From: Syngnathus acus
Taxonomy: Eukaryota > Chordata > Actinopteri > Syngnathiformes > Syngnathidae
DNA length: 64,000 bases
Direction: 5' to 3'
NCBI RefSeq assembly: GCF_901709675.1
Contig: NC_051108.1
Span: 2,790,001 to 2,854,000, forward strand
The notes under the pieces are model-generated. The model made no database searches. It saw nothing but the letters and a program-made list of their open reading frames with translations, and had not been told where the DNA came from. Shown here in pieces: positions 26,253 through 37,000 of the stretch. The stretch's first letter is position 1. Every line of letters starts with the position of its first letter. Both the position numbers and the translations under genes were made by a program.

Positions 26253-26635
26253 AGTGTTGGCTTGTGAGTGAACGATTCGTTCAAAAGAACAAATCTTTTC
26301 AGTTCATATGACTTCAACCAGTAGGTGTCGGTAATGCTCATTGTAGCTGGTGCCACCTCGCCGTAAAACAAAACGAAGAAGAAAGACATTAGATTGCTGG
26401 TTTGAAATGTACTTTTATTATTATTTTAATAAACATTTATGTTGAAACCTGTCTGGTGTTTTATTCCTTGTTTTTATTTTTTTGGACATGAAAACATAAA
26501 AATCTGACATTTGGTTAACTGCTGTATATGACAATATGTACATGTTTTACATTGTGTAATATGTGTTGGTGTCCCCCAAAATAAAGAGCAAGTAGTCAAA
26601 TACACATTCTTGACACATACAAAATGCATAAAGTT

Positions 26636-28505
26636 ATTAGGTACACCTGAAAATGGCGGTGTACCTAATGGAGTGTCTGTGTGATGTCACCGATCAAACA
26701 GCCAATCAGAAAGTGGGGGTGAGGGCGGGTGTGGCACTTTTCACTTTCAGTTAAGCTTTGGCCAAGAATTTTCCCTAATGAAGTGGCCTCTTATTAGGTA
26801 CACCTGAAAATGGCGGTGTACCTAATGGCGTGTCCAAGTGACGTCACAGATCAACCAGCCAATCAGAAAGTGGGGGTGAGGGCGGGTGTGGCACTTTTCA
26901 TTTAAACCAAGGGTGTCGACCTCCAGTCCTCGAGGGGCCGCGTTCCAATATGTTTTCCAAGTGACCCTCGTTAAGCGCACCTGCGTGAAAAGTTTTAGCT
27001 CATTTCACGTTCCGCAGGAGCTAAAACTTTTCACGCAGGTGCACTTAACGAGGGAATCACACGGACACTCCATTAGGTACACCGCCATTTTCAAGTGTAC
27101 CTAATAACAGGCCACTTTCATGGTCAAAGGTCACCGGTGTCAAGCGCTAGTCCTCGGGGCCGCGTTCCAACATGTTTTCCAAGTGACCCTCGTTAAGCGC
27201 ACCTGCGTGAAAAGTTTTAGCTACTTTCATGTTCTGCAGGAGCTAAAACTTTTCACGCAGGTGCACTTAACGAGGGAATCACACGGACACTCCATTAGGT
27301 ACACCGCCATTTTCAAGTGTACCTAATAACAGGCCACTTTATTAGGGAAATATCATGGTCAAAGGTCACAGGTGTCAAGCTCTAGTCCTCGGGGCCGCGT
27401 TCCAACATGTTTGCCAAGTGACCCTCGTTAAGCGCACCTGCGTGAAAAGTTTTAGCTACTTTCATGTTCTGCAGGAGCTAAAACTTTTCACGCAGGTGCA
27501 CTTAACGAGGGAATCACACGGACACTCCATTAGGTACACCGCCATTTTCAAGTGTACCTAATAACAGGCCACTTTATTAGGGATATATCATGGTCAAAGG
27601 TCACAGGTGTCAAGCTGTAGTCCTCGGGGCCGCGTTCCAACATGTTTTCCAAGTGACCCTCGTTAAGCGCACCTGCGTGAAAAGTTTTTGGTCACTTTCA
27701 CGTTCCGCAGGAGCTAAAACTTTTCACGCAGGTGCACTTAACGAGGTAATCACACGGACACTCCATTAGGTACACCGCCATTTTCAAGTGTACCTAATAA
27801 CAGGCCACTTTATTAGGGAAATATCATGGTCAAAGGTCACAGGTGTCAAGCTCTAGTCCTCGGGGCCGCGTTCCAACATGTTTGCCAAGTGACCCTCGTT
27901 AAGCGCACCTGCGTGAAAAGTTTTAGCTACTTTCATGTTCTGCAGGAGCTAAAACTTTTCACGCAGGTGCACTTAACGAGGGAATCACACGGACACTCCA
28001 TTAGGTACACCGCCATTTTCAAGTGTACCGAATAACAGGCCACTTTATTAGGGATATATCATGGTCAAAGGTCACAGGTGTCAAGCTGTAGTCCTCGGGG
28101 CCGCGTTCCAACATGTTTTCCAAGTGACCCTCGTTAAACACACCTGCGTGAAAAGTTTTAGCTACTTTCATGTTCTGCAGGAGCTAAAACTTTTCACGCA
28201 GGTGCACTTAACGAGGGAATCTTGGAAAACATGTTGGAATGCGGCCCCGAGGACTGGAGTTTGACACCTGTGACCTTTGACCATAATAATTCCCTAATAA
28301 AGTGGCCTGTTATTAGGTACACTTGAAAATGGCGGTGTACCTAATGGAGTGTCCGAGTGACGTCACAGATCAAACAGCCAATCAGAAAGTGGGGGTGAGG
28401 GCGGGTGTGGCACTTTTCACTTTCAGTTAAGCTTTGGCCGTGACACTTCCCTAATGAAGTGGCCTCTTATTAGGTACACCTCATGGACACTTTAATAGGT
28501 ACACA
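26636..28505. mobile_element. Nested MITE and tandem-repeat complex
   Basis: Three direct copies of one segment lie near 26638, 26794 and 28315. Each starts TTATTAGGTACACYTGAAAA and contains GGCGGTGTACCTAATG, a GCCAATCAGAAAGTGGGGGT block and GGGCGGGTGTGGCACTTTTC. Between the second and third sits an array of 235-bp units. The TTAGGTACACC and GGTGTACCTAA pairs form small inverted repeats, as expected of a MITE. No transposase frame is seen; the repeated short frames are a by-product of the tandem unit. Confidence 0.8.
26912..28284. repeat. Six tandem 235-bp units, each with a long internal hairpin
   Basis: Units start at 26912, 27136, 27371, 27606, 27842 and 28077, with a period of 235-236 bp after a shorter first unit. 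Each holds CTCGTTAAGCGCACCTGCGT followed by GAAAAGTTTTAGCT, a loop of about 18 bp, and then the inverse of those arms. The last unit also keeps the inverse of its left end (TTTGACACCTGTGACC), so 28061-28284 is one palindrome, extendable with mismatches to about 27988-28356. GGTGTCAA plus CCAGTCCTCG ends resemble fish hAT MITEs. Confidence 0.9.
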
Positions 28506-29203
28506 CGAGGTAAAAAAAAAAAAAAAAGTGTAGCTGAATAAATAGGAAAGTGCAGCTAACGATTCGGTGAACGATTCTAAAGATTCCATTCACTTAAAAG
28601 AACTGGAATGCACATCACTAACCGGAAGTGTATTGACTGCCATCTTGCGTTGCCACTTGCTAAGTGCGCTCGCTCTTTCCTCAGTGAAAATGCCACAGTG
28701 TCGTGTACGGTTGCAACAATAAATATGGAAGGAATTTTAGATGTACCCTGTTGTGCTTTTTATGTCATCAAAATGAGGTATTCAGACGTATGACTTTATT
28801 ATGCCAAATATACAGTCCATCAACTTGTCAACAGGAATCAATTATACATATGATATCAGGGGGCAACTTAAGTTGAACTGTCATGAAAAAATATCAAGTC
28901 ACCAGATAACCAAGTGACAGCATCAAGGTGAAATAAAATAATTTCTTAAGTGACCCAAAATATACTCTCCACAGAAACATCAGCAAACGTCACTGTTGAA
29001 CATGGTCGTTTCTTTCAGATGCACCTTCTCGGTAATGTCTGTTGAATATGATGAAATTCAAAGCATTCTAAAGAGAAATGGAAGCCATGGTGTTGTTACA
29101 CTTTTCACAAGCACCTCCTCATGTTTGAACCTCTCCTTCAAACTGTGATGTTTAGGTTGCTGTTGTCGGGACTCCCCCAGCATGCTGACTTTGCAGCACA
29201 CTC

Positions 29204-29657
29204 TCACGAGTTGACCGTGGGCCCGTGCTCAAAGCCCTCGCTCTCCCTCACCAAGGCCCTCTCCAGGATGACTCGGCCCTCCTTGTATCGCTGACTTTCC
29301 TCTGTGGCAAATTCATACATCCAGCCCAGCTTGCTGTTGCAGTTTTTGCAGCTGACGTCACGCACCATGTGTCTTCCCGTCAGCATGACCCTGTCTTGAA
29401 CCTCACTGTGCTGTAGATTTACAACCTGGGTACAGAACAGAAAACATTCTACAATTTCAGAGCTGAATCCCCCCCCAAAACGATCAGATGGCAGCTCTGC
29501 CTCCACAAGGGAACACCTTGTTGAACAAAAAGGCCCGACCAGTAGCTCCAGTGAAGCGAGTGGAGATCAGCTCGGCTCGGTTGGTCAGAATAGTGTCACA
29601 GTTGGCACAGGAGAACAGGCAAATGCCTCCAATGTGGTCCAAGAAGATGCGGCCCAT
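29204..29657 (-). CDS. ypel5: Yippee-like 5 zinc-binding protein
   Basis: Two coding exons on the minus strand, 29517-29657 (47 codons) and 29204-29425 (73 codons plus stop), give 120 aa (human 121). It starts [11 protein letters not shown]. The two CxxC pairs of the Yippee fold are at 17-20 (CANC) and 73-76 (CKNC), and [17 protein letters not shown] and [19 protein letters not shown] are nearly invariant in YPEL5. YPEL5 binds the CTLH/GID E3 ligase complex and modulates substrate choice, and is also reported at centrosome and spindle. The tail (FEHGPTVNS) differs from the mammalian one. A minus-strand AATAAA near 28795-28800 could end the message. Its divergent neighbour is plb1, which recalls the human 2p23 region. 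Confidence 0.95.
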
Positions 29658-30084
29658 CGTGCACTTCATCAAACAACACAAGATGAGAAGATGCAACACA
29701 CAGACACACGAGCCATTCATGGTTAATGCATTTTTTGAGTGACACATTTCTAAATGAACATATGAACACTTTCCTGACTTTTGCAGCTTCAATCATTTTG
29801 GCGAAATAATGCATTTGACGGCTACGACGCCAGCAAAGATGAAAGATCCAGGAGGACATTTAAGCTTGAACACTGAGTCGAGTTAGGTCTAAATTGTAGC
29901 CGATAGCAGCCGATAGCAGCTCTGTTATAAATGTGTCATCCTTGACCACGTCAAAAAATAAAATAAATAATATTACCTGTATGTTTACAGAGTCAGGCAA
30001 CGACAAACGGGAAGGACGTGCAACATTTCCTACCTTCCTTGCAAGATATTTAAAGAAGAGATACGATTGAGTGAGCTTTTTGAA

Positions 30085-30683
30085 ACGTTGCAAAATCGAT
30101 TTCGTTTTGTGCTCAATGTCAACAAAACCGACGTTTAAAAGGGAGTGAGGGAGTCACGAGGGCGTTTGTTGACGTCCTCCATTTCCTTCTTCGTTCCTGG
30201 CAGACTATGTGACGCACAATCTCTGCAGATTCATGAAACGGTGTTTCGTGTTGTCGCCGTCTTGTGGACAACTGTAGTAAATACACGTATGCAATTCAAA
30301 ATTGGCTAAGTATACAAATAAAACTAATGTACGCCTGCACAAGCTAAATATTAACGCTATTTTCTGAATGAGTTAGAATAAAAAAAAACGTTGCAAATCG
30401 ATTTCGTTTTGTGCTCAATGTCAACAAAACCGACGTTTAAAAGGGAGTGAGGGAGTCACGAGGGCGTTTGTTGACGTCCTCCGTTTTCTTCTTCGTTCCT
30501 GGCAGACTATGTGACGCACAATCTCTGCAGATTCATGAAACGGTGTTTCGTGTTGTCGCCGTCTTGTGGACAACTGTAGTAAATATACGTATGCCATTTA
30601 AAATTGGCTAAGTATACAAATAAAACTAATGTACGCTTGCACAAGCTAAATATTAAAGCTATTTTCTGAATGAGTTAGAATTA
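30085..30683. repeat. Recent tandem duplication, period about 302 bp
   Basis: Segments 30085-30386 and 30388-30683 are nearly identical over their whole length. Shared marks include ACGTTGCAAA followed by TCGATTTCG, AAAAGGGAGTGAGGGAGTCA, TTTGTTGACGTCCTCC and GAAACGGTGTTTCGTGTTGT. Only a few substitutions and one-base indels separate them. They lie 5' of both ypel5 and plb1, so promoter parts of one or both may be duplicated. Confidence 0.95.
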
Positions 30684-31052
30684 AAAAAAAAACCTTTTAA
30701 ACTGCTCGTTATCAAAAAATATGGAAAAATCAAATGCAGTCTAAATTTGATGTGTAGACATACATACATAAATGTCTCTAATTTTGGGGGTAAGATTTTG
30801 TTGCACTTTTATCATTGATGGTTTTATAAAGAGTCTTAAAATAATTCTTTGACTTCAATGATGTCCGTTGAACAAGAGAATCAGGCCCACCCCCTTTGGA
30901 CGTATTTATGATACCTATCATCGACTATAGTCTGGTACAACTGATAATAGACATTTAGCACCTTACTGCCTGATAGAGTCGACTCAGAAGAAGGACTTCA
31001 GGAGAGACGAACAATAAAAATAATTTTTTGGAAAAAAAAAAGGGGATTTTTG

Positions 31053-34000
31053 ATGAAGATGATTCCACTGTTTTTTGCAGCCACCTTCCTCAAGTTCTCC
31101 TCATGGGCAACAGGTCTGTTAAAAAGAGAAAGACAAAAACTTATATAGTCATAAAAATATATATTCTTTTTTTTTTTTTTTTTTAGTAAATGGTCTGCCT
31201 TGTGATCAGATGCTCCAATCTCAGCAACCTCCACTGAACGGTATGAAGAGCACATTATGGAGTGTATGGAGTTGATGCATAATCCAAAATAATTTTGTTT
31301 CTTAAATAGTAAACAGTGTAAAGCCTGCAGACATAGCGGTTTTAGCCTCGATTGGACTGCACATGCACAGGTGACCTTTATTTTTGACTTTTTTTTTCAT
31401 CATTATTATTTAATTGATGCGTATTTTATTTGCCTTCAGCACCGGGTTATCCACTGTCGTATCAAAACTTCAAGGTGAATTTTCAACCTTTATACATTTT
31501 ACATTGCTTAGAAGATTTGTACTGATACTGAACAGTGGTTGACCGAATTACACTTGACACCAAAAAATACAATTTTTTTTTTTTTTTTTAATGAACATTT
31601 GAGTCTTTTTTCCCCCCACTATCAGAATTGATGAGCATGTACAATCCTGCACTGATTGATACTTATTTGGAGGAAGCAGATATGACTGGAGCCAGGTAAA
31701 CCTGTTTCTCTAAAATCATATGACAATTGCTTACAATTTGAAGTTGAAATGTTCTTGTAGCACACTAGTGGAGCAAGCAGAAGAGGCATCACTCCATCTC
31801 CAGAACAATCAGGTATATTTCAGATCCAATCCAATGCAATTCATACTTCATCTAATGAGCATTTGAAAATTCGGATTATTTCAATTTCAGCATTCTTGGA
31901 AGCTGGTGCTTCTTTTTGTGCAAGTGGACCAGCTCTGTGCACGTGACCAACAGGAGGTGACGACCACAGCTCTGCAATAATGTCAATCAAATTGGCAATC
32001 CAATTCCGAGATTCGATAAGAATGCATTTGACTTAACAATCAAAACATTACACTGCATTCAAAGCTTCTGAATATAAATGACGTTGAGTTACACCTCCTT
32101 GAATGAAGTTTAGCGTGTAACCTGCAACCTCAGCTTTCACAAGAACTTTCTGTCCATGCTGCTTTCTACTTTGACAGTCGAGTCAGCACTTTTGGAGACA
32201 TGAAGCAAGCCGTACCATAAAAACAGGGCTCATGGTGATGCGTGCTGAGATAAAGGAAAAGGTTCACGGCGTCTCTGCGCACGTTGTGCTTGTTCTTACA
32301 GGTCGAGGCTGTTATCAGATCAGTGCGTGGTGAGGTGGACGCTGCTTTACAGCTGCTGCATGCTCAGGTTGGCTTTACATGATATCTTCTATCTCATCTT
32401 CTTGTTATCGCCATCCTGATTTCTTCATTTTGTCTGATTGTCCAATTGTGCTGCAGATGAAGCGGACTCTGGTCAGTGTTGCGTTATGGGATGGAGAGAG
32501 CTACACTTTCCAAAGAAAGTATGTGCTTAGCAAATGATTGAAAGCGAGTACACGCCTCGCATATTTATGATCATTCTCACCTTCATTTCTGTTGTTGATC
32601 AAATCAGATTTTCCTCTCATGCATGATCCGATGTATTTATTCTTATGGATGAATTCATTTTGCCCTCAAAGGTTATGCCCAGGTCTGGAAGAAAATCAAG
32701 GTGGAGAGGTCAGACTTTTAAAAGCCATGCTGACTCATGCCTTGCAGGTTCGTGTCATTCTCTGTTTGGCTCTTTACTCGAGTACTACAAAATTAAACGA
32801 CTGTATACATTTTATTTGTAACATTTTCCAAGACGACAACGGAACTTTGCTGCAGCAAGTCACTTGCATGATTTGTTTCAGGCATCTCTGTATGAGCTCA
32901 TGACAGAGAGAAACTGGGACAGAGAAGACTTCAGTGTTATCGTGCAGGATAAACCTCTTGTCAGACACCTCGCTTCTGCTAACGTGAGTACTTTCATTTC
33001 TGGGTTACTAAGCAACCATTGATTGATTTGGTTCTATTGATTGTGTGGAGGTATTCCTATTTGTTTTTTCTTGTGGGAAATTACACTCATGTTATTTTGT
33101 ATGAAATTCCTTTCACCAAGTATTCTTGGATTGTAGTTTAGTCGTGGCAGAATAAAATGAAATAAAATGAAATAAAATGAAATAAAATGAAATAAAATGA
33201 AATAAAATGAAATAAAATGAAATTCTTGGATTGTAGTTTAGTCGTGGTAGAATATAATAAAATAAAATTCTTGGATTGTAGTTTAGTGGTGGTAGAATAA
33301 AATGAAATAAAATGAAATTCTTGTATTGTAGTTTAGTCGTGGTAGAATAAAATAAAATACAATTCTTAGATTGTAGTTTCGTCGTGGTAGAATAAAATAA
33401 AATAAAATAGTGAGTAGCAATCCATGAAACGAATGTTTGGTTCCTGACAAATTGGAGAGCGAGCAACTGCTAAGAGTGACAAAAAATGTTGAACATGACA
33501 TTTTGTGACAATCACTTCTAGTACCACAATGTTCATTGTTGTCCTCGGTGCAGAGCGGGAAGTCACAAGCGTCCCATGAAACTGATAAACTGATGGTGCA
33601 GTTGTGGACAAACCTGGTGAGGCCTAACCCAAACGTCAGCGATGCGCCTTCCTTCCTTCCATCCATCCATCCGGCCGCACTCAGCCATTGTCAAACGTGT
33701 CTTTCAGCTGCAGCCTGCGAGCGACAAACAGAACACCGATGACAACGGAAACATCATTACGTTGCAATGTCCAACTATCGTGAGTACATGTACATCCACA
33801 CTTTTGATTAGTCAGGTCAAATGTATTGCAAATTTCTCCCGCCCTTAAAGGACCGGCCCTTCCTGAGGACAGAGGGGAACTCTCCTACAAATGACAGCAG
33901 CAAGACTTCTCCTCTCATTTCTCCTGTAAGTCGCCTTTTTGTGTTAACTTGAAGCCAAATGGGAGCTTTTGAGGCAGCGTTGTGCGTTTCTTGTTTGGTT

Positions 34001-37000
34001 CTCACTCTGGATGTGCTGCGTGCGTGCGCCCAGGATATGGGCACAACCATGCATTGTGAGGACATCGGCCCTTCCGTCTCCACACCCAACTCTGGTAAAT
34101 GTTGATTTCATATAGGTTGCTTAATTGTGTGGAACTGTAGTAATTGTGGCTTTTTGTGTTTTATCAGTGCATGAGCTAAGGCCAGGCGATATACGGGTGG
34201 TGGCTGCTGTTGGAGACTCTCTGACAGTGAGTGACAAAAATGATGAAGATGGAAAATATTTGATAAACTATTTAAGTATGGTTGTCAATTAGTGCCATCT
34301 GATAAGAATGGAAAGAACAATTTAGTTAAATGTAATATTTTTGTGCTAGGCAGGGAATGGAATAGCATCCAGCCCAACAAACGTCCTGGATGTCCTGACT
34401 CAATATCGAGGTTTATCTTGGAGGTGCCTTACTCTTGACTACTTGAATTAACATTTTTCAAATTCCTCTTTTTAGTCTGCCAATTAACATGTTTCAATCT
34501 CTGCAGTGTTGGTGGAGACGAAAACCTCACGACCGTAACAACTCTGCCCAGTGAGTGAATTCTTAACTTGCATTGCACATCAAGCTGCATTAAAACCTTT
34601 CCGTTTTGTTTTAATAGATATATTAAAGCATTTTAATGCCAACGTGACGGGTTTCTCTGTTGGCCGGGGGAAACAATCCACGCCTCAGGCTTTTCTCAAC
34701 CAGGCTGTGGCTGGAGCAAAAAGCAAGTAAGTCCTCCCTGACTTCATTATTTGGCACTTTATACTTATCAATTACATTGTTAAATGTGCTTTTTTCTAAT
34801 CATTCTTGTTTTTTTAAAAATTTGTATTAAATAGGGACGTGCCATCTCAAGTGCGCACCCTTGTGGCGCGGATGAAGAATGACTCCGTAAGTCTTACTGC
34901 TGTATAAATTGTACAATTATAAACGGCTAACATTTAATACGCCTTTGATATTTGCTTCCCATGCAGAGCATCAACTTCAAATCCGACTGGAAAGTGATCA
35001 CTTTGTTTGTAGGTGGGAACGACATCTGTGACTACTGCTACAATTCGGTGAGTACCTTCTGTCAATGAAGCCCAAAAAAAAAAAAGCACATACAAAAAGC
35101 TTCACTCTTCTTCATTTACAGCTCTTCTTCTCAGTGGAAAATTATGTCAAAAATGTCAGAGAAAGCCTGGATTATCTACACAAAGAGGTAAACTAGACAC
35201 AGCGCCGCTGGAGTTTCAGTGTTTTGACGGCAAGCGTCTCCTGCAGGTTCCACGAGCTCTTGTCAACTTAATCGAACCCCTGGACATTATCCCCTTGAGA
35301 AAAATGCACGTGGACGCCTCATTGAAATGCCCTACCTGGCTCGTCAAGTGAGTATCACAGCATGTGTCACCATGACGACCACCAATCATCTGTCCTTTTG
35401 CAGTTTTCTGTGCCCTTGTGTCATCTTACCAAAGCCCACCTCGACCTCACTGGAAAAACTGGAGAACCTAAACAGACAATATCAGGTAAGACGGAGCAGA
35501 AAGCCAAACTGGAACATCGACGACAATGTTTTTCTCCGACTCACAGCTGATGCTGAACGAACTGGTGGAGTCCAATCGTTACGACACCCGGCCGGACTTC
35601 ACTGTGGTCATTCAGCCTTTTTTCAGAGAAATCATGGTTCCCATATTACCAGTCAGTATTCCTGCAAATATGGTGAAGATTGCATGATTAGATTAGGTCT
35701 CAGTTAAACGCTCTGTCACAGGACGGCCGCCCCGATCGCTCGTACTTCAGTGCCGACTGTTTCCACCTGAGCCAGAAGGCCCACACTCAGATGGCTCGCT
35801 CCTTGTGGAACAACATGGTAGCAATCAAACTGACCATATCTTCCATAATGTGCACATCTGAATGCATTTCGCAATTTGATTGTATCCAGAATGGCTTTAC
35901 AACACCAATACTGAAATATTTGAATATTGTTCCTCTTGATCTGTTTTTCCAGCTGGAACCACTAGGAAATAAAACATCCTTTCAAGATTTTCGCAAAGAC
36001 ATTCAACTGAAATGTCCCTCAAAGGTAGGCCAGTTTAATCCGTGCCATGAGATTTTTTTTTTTTTCCTCCCGTGCTTTGCTTCAATTAAGGTTAGGAAAC
36101 TAAGATTACAGATTAAATTGTTTGTTCACAGACTTCCCCATTTATCCGCACTTATCGCAACAGCAACTACACGTACGCTCCTCCTCCACCAACACCAGCA
36201 CCTAATACAGTAAGCAATAATGAATGGAAATTTCAATCAACAGTTGAGGGTTAATAACGACTATTTGCTTTGGTCTCCAGAACTGGGGAAGTGATTTCTC
36301 CTGTGTGGACCTTGCTCCATCTCCCTCTGTGCCAACATCAGGTGCATGCATACGGCGTGAAATGATATCAGTCAATATGTGATAATAAGCTACCAGGAAA
36401 TACTCAACACAACCTTCTATTATGTCCATAGTTCACAAGCTCAGACCAGCGGACATCAAGGTGGTGGCGGCAGTGGGAGACTCGACAACGGTTGGTGTCC
36501 AAATGAATAAATGACTGTAACAATAAAGTTCATAACCTCAGCAATTACTTGTCATTGAGCTAGTAAAGACTCTCATAAATTTGTTATCAGCTCACACTTG
36601 TTATCAGTCCCGTTCATTTCTCCACAGGCTGGCACGGGGGCTAAAGCCAAGAATCTGTTGGAGCTCAGTCGGGAATATAAAGGCGTGTCTTGGAGGTAGA
36701 GTAAACCAAATCATCAATTTTGAAAGACAGCTATGCTTACAACTGACGTGTTGTTGTTCACCCGTAGCATTGGAGGAGACCGCACACTGGACACCGTAAC
36801 AACACTACCAAGTATGTTGATAAGGACTGACTAGAATGTCTTCTTGAAGACATTGACACACCTTCCTGTCCTTTCATTTCACAAATCATCCTCACAGACA
36901 TCCTAAGAAAGTTCAACTCAGCCCTCAAAGGCTTCTCCAAAGGTCAAGGTTCAAGACAGAATGGCTTCAACATGGCCACAACAGGAGCCAAAACCTCGTA

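Noticed and set aside
27120-28264. Four or more near-identical 68-codon frames in tandem, looking like a repeated small-protein family
   Set aside because: They are the 235-bp transposon-derived unit read in one frame. Each crosses hairpin arms and has no promoter or conserved protein feature.
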